In this document: positions 3,757 to 7,456 of the stretch, piece by piece
Layout of the letters: each line of letters starts with the position of its first letter
Position numbering within the stretch: position 1 is the first letter of the stretch
NCBI GenBank assembly: GCA_001800515.1
Contig: MGVN01000126.1
Location: 1 to 7,456, forward strand
Direction of reading: 5' to 3'
Length of the DNA stretch: 7,456 bases
DNA from: Elusimicrobia bacterium RIFOXYB2_FULL_49_7
Lineage (GTDB): Bacteria > Fibrobacterota > OXYB2-FULL-49-7
Program-made: the position numbers and the translations under genes
The notes under the pieces: model-generated
What the model saw: the letters and a program-made list of their open reading frames with translations, nothing else
Databases searched by the model: none
What the model was told of the DNA's origin: nothing

Positions 3757-6480
3757 TTAGACCAATCGGATGAATGCGGTCTCGGTCATGCCGCTTTGCA
3801 CATCGCGAACCACGGCCTTCCATCTTCCTTTTTTATCATTGAGGGCAAACGGTACGTTGAGTGTACCGGTATGGCCGTTGAGCGTGATGTTCTGGCTGTA
3901 ATAATAGATCCATTTCCCGGCTGGAGAATAGACATCGAGGTGAAGGGTATGGCCCGACAAGGTGCGACCTTCCGATACCAAAGAAACCTCCATAACGCAG
4001 GAATGTCCTACGTGGATTGTTTTGGGTGCGCGAATCTTTAGGCATTGGACCTTGGCCGGCAACAAAGCGAATATCTTGGCCTCCAGCGGCTTAAAAGTAA
4101 AAGTATGCGCGTCTTTAAACCCGAGATAGGAATGCTTGCGGACATCATAAAGATGCGCCTTCTTGGGAAAGGTAACCTTCACGGGGACAGAAACATCATA
4201 GGGTTTTAACAAGAATCTTTTAACCTCTCCACCCAGGCTGCCTTCTTCCAACCGGGGAGGATGAGTATAGCCCAATGTAACATATTCCTCATCTTGGTTG
4301 GCAAAGCAAACCGTTTCCAGACCCGGCACATGGCTTCCATTCCGGTCTTCAAGTCCCACTCGGCGTTCGATGCCCGCCAGAATAAAAAGCGCTTCCAGCA
4401 CCTTTCTCAAATCATTTCCGGCTTTATGGGTCGCATCATGGCGCACATCACGATAGTCCTGCAAATCGAAATTGAGATAAACCGTCTTTCCTTTGCCCAC
4501 GGAATGGAGAATCAGACAATCCGAAGATCCGCTTTTGCCAAGCACCTCGGCACGGGAAGTCGCCTTAAGACGTTCGGAAGCCGGGAAAGCGATTTCCTTT
4601 CCCATTATGCCCAATCCGGCGGCATGGGGTGTCAGACGAATATTGCCTTTTGAAGGTTTTCCGGATTGACGTACAAGACCGAAAAGCTTATCAAGCCGGC
4701 CCTCTTTCTGCTCCACCCCGTGTTCATTGAATAAACCAAGAAGATTATCCGCCACCACGATACCGCCTTCGCGTACATATTTTTCGACGGCCAGCGCCTC
4801 GCTCTCCGAAAAACAGACGGACCCTGACATGAAAAAGATTTTCTCCCGCGCAGGCAGAAGGCCTTGTATCTTGAGTTGGGCATAGGAGCGGAAATGGTGC
4901 TGTCGGCCGGTATCTTCAATGGCAAAAACCAGGCTTTCGCGTCGCTTGCGGAATTCGTTTCGAATAAATTCATCCGCAGACGAACGCCGTATCCACGCCT
5001 CCCCCAGCGCCGCATTTTCCAGCATCCAGTGCGCATGAATGGAGGATTGCGAATAATGAATGCCGATCTTATCCTCCAAGCGACGACCGTGAATGATCAT
5101 CCTGCCGATGCCCTCCTGCATCTCTCTGAGATGCGGTCCGAGCAATTTCGCACGGTAGGTGGGACGCTTGTCCGGCAGCGTCAGCAGAGCGCCGTCTTTT
5201 TCATGGTTGTCCCAGAAAATAAAGGCGCGATCTCCGTGAAAAAGCTGAAACCACATATGACGAATTAGGACCGGCGAATTCCCGAAATAGGGGCTCATGG
5301 TAATCAGGTCCGGATTCAGAGAGCGGATGATTTCGAAATTATTGCCCATATTATACGGGATCATGACGTCTACGGAACGGCAGAGACGTTCAAAATCCCA
5401 GCCGCCGAACGCATTGGGAGCCTGCAGACCCGTGGTTCCAAAACGGCCGTGCGAATCGACCGAACGGCCGATATCACGCGCAAAGCTCAGCGCATCGGCC
5501 ATGGACTTCTCCATAAAAGCGCGATGATACATCCAGGAGGAGATGTTCTTTCGTTTACGGCCTTTATTCTGCTGTATCGTCATGTGGGTGGTCATGGGAA
5601 AGACTTCGTCCCAAAGGGAGAAATGGGATTCCCAGGTCTGATTCAGCGCGTCAAGGGTGATAAATTTACAGCGAAGCCATTGCCGGAATTGGTTCATGCA
5701 GGTCGGGCAGAAGCAGAAATCAAAAGGGGCGGCCTGATCCGCAATACCGATTTCGTCCGCAATATTAAAAAACAAAGGCGCACTCTTCCGCTGGACATCC
5801 ACGGTCTGACGCATCCGATCCGCAATCAGTTTTCGCGTGCTCTCTTCGGAGAGGCAATGCTGACGGGTGAGCAAGCTTGAAATCGGCAGAGAGAAATAAG
5901 GATCCGTCTTGGCCTTTTTGTTTAAGAAGTCTATGTAGGGCTGGCGATCGTAAACCCACATCTTCGCCGCGTTGCGATGATACCAGGAAAAGGCTTTGGG
6001 GGCGACCTGATCGATATAGGTAGTATTGAATTGTTTCAGGTTATGATTGCGGACAGAGGCGCTATACGTCACCGCGCCGTCAATGCCGTATTCCGCCAGT
6101 TTTTCAGCGCACCCGAGAGGATAACTGGCCCAGGTGACCGCATGGAAATCGTCCCAGGATTTATCGATGGGGGTGATCAGGAATTCGTTCTCCGCCACAG
6201 CCTCATTATTGATCTTGCAGAGCAACCGGTTAAAAACGGTCAGCGCACTGGTTAAATGAAGACGGAATGAAAAAGCATTCTTGGCTTGATTGAAGATCAG
6301 TGGAATATCGGCGACCAGACGATTATGCGCATCCACCCAGTGTAATTGAATCGAACCGGTCAATGTCCCTTCCACCGGTATCTTTCCAACCAGGGTCTCT
6401 CCGGGAAAATAACCTTCAGGCTTGTTCATCAGGAGTGCGAGATGAGGATCACGGCAATATTGGATTTCAAATATTCTCAC
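3757..6480 (-). CDS. GH42-like (beta-galactosidase-type) glycosidase with N- and C-terminal beta-sandwich domains
   Basis: About 907 residues from the GTG at 6480. Residues 1-100 look like a beta-sandwich (Ig-like) domain. Residues about 108-450 form a TIM barrel of GH42/GH-A type: FFNIADEIGIAD (237-248) would place the acid/base glutamate at 243, followed by CFCPTCMNQFRQWL (256-269), where C256, C258 and C261 match GH42 zinc-site cysteines, then LDALNQTW (276-283). MWFQLFHGDRAFIFWDN (409-425) matches the late barrel strand. Residues about 532-610 resemble the GH42 trimerisation (Rossmann-like) domain, e.g. KYVREGGIVVADNLLGLFNEH (567-587 region). The last 90 residues form another beta-sandwich. 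No signal peptide is present, so the protein is probably cytoplasmic. The glutamate expected as nucleophile appears replaced by Thr (LITMSP, about 392-397), so activity is uncertain. Substrate unknown. Longer than typical GH42 enzymes (about 650-700 aa). Confidence 0.78.
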   Translation of the reverse strand: MRIFEIQYCRDPHLALLMNKPEGYFPGETLVGKIPVEGTLTGSIQLHWVDAHNRLVADIPLIFNQAKNAFSFRLHLTSALTVFNRLLCKINNEAVAENEFLITPIDKSWDDFHAVTWASYPLGCAEKLAEYGIDGAVTYSASVRNHNLKQFNTTYIDQVAPKAFSWYHRNAAKMWVYDRQPYIDFLNKKAKTDPYFSLPISSLLTRQHCLSEESTRKLIADRMRQTVDVQRKSAPLFFNIADEIGIADQAAPFDFCFCPTCMNQFRQWLRCKFITLDALNQTWESHFSLWDEVFPMTTHMTIQQNKGRKRKNISSWMYHRAFMEKSMADALSFARDIGRSVDSHGRFGTTGLQAPNAFGGWDFERLCRSVDVMIPYNMGNNFEIIRSLNPDLITMSPYFGNSPVLIRHMWFQLFHGDRAFIFWDNHEKDGALLTLPDKRPTYRAKLLGPHLREMQEGIGRMIIHGRRLEDKIGIHYSQSSIHAHWMLENAALGEAWIRRSSADEFIRNEFRKRRESLVFAIEDTGRQHHFRSYAQLKIQGLLPAREKIFFMSGSVCFSESEALAVEKYVREGGIVVADNLLGLFNEHGVEQKEGRLDKLFGLVRQSGKPSKGNIRLTPHAAGLGIMGKEIAFPASERLKATSRAEVLGKSGSSDCLILHSVGKGKTVYLNFDLQDYRDVRHDATHKAGNDLRKVLEALFILAGIERRVGLEDRNGSHVPGLETVCFANQDEEYVTLGYTHPPRLEEGSLGGEVKRFLLKPYDVSVPVKVTFPKKAHLYDVRKHSYLGFKDAHTFTFKPLEAKIFALLPAKVQCLKIRAPKTIHVGHSCVMEVSLVSEGRTLSGHTLHLDVYSPAGKWIYYYSQNITLNGHTGTLNVPFALNDKKGRWKAVVRDVQSGMTETAFIRLV

Positions 6481-6482
6481 AG

Positions 6483-6490
6483 TCACCTCC
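6483..6490 (-). promoter_or_regulatory. Strong ribosome binding site setting a GTG start for the GH42-like gene
   Basis: GGAGGTGA reads 6490-6483 on the minus strand, leaving 5 bases between GGAGG and GTG 6480. Longer in-frame starts exist (ATG 6495, TTG 6504), but they place this near-perfect anti-16S match inside the coding region and have no site of their own. The GTG is therefore preferred; the long form would add 8 residues. Confidence 0.65.
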
Positions 6491-6542
6491 GGCATAAGAA
6501 TCAACAGCGCTATTCAAAATACATAGTTGACAACTTTCCATG

Positions 6543-6567
6543 CAATTCAGCTGGAGAAGTCAATTCA
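6543..6567 (-). repeat. Direct heptamer repeat upstream of the GH42-like gene
   Basis: On the minus strand TGAATTG occurs twice, at 6567-6561 and 6549-6543, with starts 18 bases apart. It falls in the 88-base spacer between the HAD stop and the GH42-like start. It could be a binding site for a tandem-binding regulator, but a heptamer pair in A/T-rich DNA may be chance. Confidence 0.25.
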
Positions 6568-6568
6568 C

Positions 6569-7228
6569 TTATACGGTAAAATCGGTCAGGCATTCCACAA
6601 CCTCATCCGCGTCTGCGGATTCCAATTCCCCGGGCGCCGAAAAACCGGTCCGTACCGCCAGTGTTTTGGCACCGATATGTTTTCCACACCGGACATCGTG
6701 AACCGTATCCCCCACCACCCAGACTCCGCTGAATCCGTTAGGATAATATTGCCGGGCTTCGGCCAATGCTTTCTCCGCCACCGCCTCACGGCTTTCTCCG
6801 CCATCACCGAAACCACCGCAGGAAAAATAACGCCACAAATCCACAGCGGATAATTTAATCTTTGCCCCCTGTTGCAGGTTACCGGTCAGAAGAGCACAAT
6901 AGTGTGTGCCGTGAATACGTTCCAAGAATTCCCGTACCCCCGGATAAACGATCCAATCCTCCGGTGTTTTAGCCACCTCCGTAAGATAGGCAAGATACCG
7001 GGATTTGAAATCGGTCCAAGCATCCGGCAACGTCTTTCCGGAAGGCGGCCGGTTGTCAAATAGGGCTTTGAATATCAGATAATCGACCTTGCCGGCAAAG
7101 TGGGATTTACGGAATCGAAGGGCATACCCTACCACCTCTTCGGCCGCCTGTTTAAAGGCGCAAAGACCGGCCCCCTTCGTATGAAGAAGCGTGCCATCAA
7201 TATCGAATAAAAAAAGAAGGGGTTTCAT
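6569..7228 (-). CDS. HAD-superfamily phosphatase (phosphoglycolate phosphatase-like)
   Basis: A 219-residue cytosolic hydrolase of the haloacid dehalogenase superfamily, subclass IA by layout. Motif I is FLFDIDGTLL (6-15), with nucleophile D9 and acid/base D11. Motif II is LLTGN (113-117) with T115. Motif IV is VVGDTVHDVRCGKHIGAKTL (171-190), with the Mg-binding aspartates at 174 and 178. The helical cap lies at about residues 17-90. The GGFGDGGESREAVAEKALAE region (138-157) is the stretch that usually carries the motif III basic residue. Length is typical. The substrate cannot be assigned; phosphoglycolate, pyrophosphate or sugar phosphates are all possible for this subclass. Start ATG 7228 overlaps the upstream gene's stop (ATGA) and has no clear Shine-Dalgarno, fitting translational coupling. 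The GH42-like gene follows 88 bases downstream on the same strand. Confidence 0.9.
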   Translation of the reverse strand: MKPLLFLFDIDGTLLHTKGAGLCAFKQAAEEVVGYALRFRKSHFAGKVDYLIFKALFDNRPPSGKTLPDAWTDFKSRYLAYLTEVAKTPEDWIVYPGVREFLERIHGTHYCALLTGNLQQGAKIKLSAVDLWRYFSCGGFGDGGESREAVAEKALAEARQYYPNGFSGVWVVGDTVHDVRCGKHIGAKTLAVRTGFSAPGELESADADEVVECLTDFTV

Positions 7229-7456
7229 TCTAAGGTCAGATAACCGAACAAATGGGGTGATTTATGGTCCGGATGGGATTCCGCCATCTCCCAGATGAGA
7301 AGTTCCTGAAAATGAGCCCATCCGTTGCGGCCTATTGCCTCGGCAAACCGGTCTCGCGCCATATTAAACCCGTATACAACGGCGTCCGGATAGGGGGCGA
7401 AGGCTTGGCGGGCAATCTTGAGCTCCACACACCACGCCTCTTTTTCAAGTTTGACC
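7225..7456 (-). CDS. Unrecognised protein, C-terminal 76 residues, partial at right edge
   Basis: The frame is open from the right edge to TGA at 7227-7225, so this is the end of a gene whose start lies outside. A GTG at 7428 exists inside, but the reading frame continues upstream through VKLEKEAWC, so it should not be taken as the start. The visible part is soluble, with a probable helix AVVYGFNMARDRFAEAIGR, a following helix HFQELLIWEMAES and a short tail HLFGYLTLE. I recognise no family. Its stop overlaps the start of the HAD phosphatase by four bases, so the two are co-translated and may act in one pathway. Confidence 0.7.
   Translation of the reverse strand, partial: VKLEKEAWCVELKIARQAFAPYPDAVVYGFNMARDRFAEAIGRNGWAHFQELLIWEMAESHPDHKSPHLFGYLTLE

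Noticed and set aside
3728..3757. GCAC...GTGC followed by TTTTT as a terminator for the DTW gene
   Set aside because: The stem is only 4 bp and separated from the T-run, so it is too weak to call an intrinsic terminator.
6481..6504. Eight extra N-terminal residues of the GH42-like protein from TTG 6504 or ATG 6495
   Set aside because: A near-perfect ribosome site (GGAGGTGA) lies within this stretch at ideal spacing to GTG 6480, and the upstream starts have none.
3751..6504. Several plus-strand ORFs of 65-143 codons inside the GH42-like gene
   Set aside because: They are antisense shadows with no ribosome sites or domain signatures, while the opposite strand carries a continuous reading frame with recognisable motifs.
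6505..6568. Possible promoter TTGCAT with TATTTT upstream of the GH42-like gene (minus strand)
   Set aside because: The match is weak and the spacing (18) is marginal; not enough to call a separate promoter.

Overview
The window looks like chromosomal DNA from a Gram-negative, non-enteric bacterium. Gene content (ExeA-type transposon ATPase, COG2509 flavoprotein, DTW-domain protein, GH42-like protein) would fit Desulfobacterota or the PVC group, but nothing here fixes the lineage and there is no rRNA or other marker. It falls into two parts: a small accessory island of mobile-element debris plus a toxin-antitoxin pair (about 1-1600), and an ordinary housekeeping/metabolic stretch (about 1630-7456).

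Accessory part. The left edge holds the C-terminal catalytic piece of an IS3-family transposase on the minus strand, cut off near position 206. Next, on the plus strand, come a small unrecognised ORF with a good ribosome binding site (325-516) and, overlapping it by ATGA, a decayed ExeA/TniB-type transposition ATPase (513-804) that has lost its Walker A half through an internal deletion with frameshift. A tight 8-bp GC-rich hairpin sits exactly where the ATPase similarity stops. Then follows a complete, apparently functional mazEF operon (923-1506) with its own sigma70-like promoter, an inverted repeat over the -10 region that is a good candidate operator, and canonical catalytic residues. A 10-bp inverted repeat framed by 9-bp direct repeats closes this part.

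Core part. A minus-strand COG2509 FAD-dependent oxidoreductase (1631-2995) is divergent from a plus-strand DTW-domain tRNA aminocarboxypropyltransferase of the TapT family (3098-3751), which may be translated from a nearly leaderless message. Five bases further, in convergent orientation, ends a large GH42-like, beta-galactosidase-type protein of about 907 residues (3757-6480, minus). Upstream of it on the same strand lie a HAD-superfamily phosphatase (6569-7228) and, overlapping that by ATGA, the C-terminal end of an unrecognised protein that runs off the right edge. These last three form a likely minus-strand transcription unit.

I do not see a clearly new system. The observations most worth a second look are the GH42-like protein, which seems to lack the usual nucleophile glutamate while keeping the acid/base glutamate, the small coupled ORF in the transposon remnant, the repeat cassette at 1541-1587, and the leaderless-looking start of the DTW gene.
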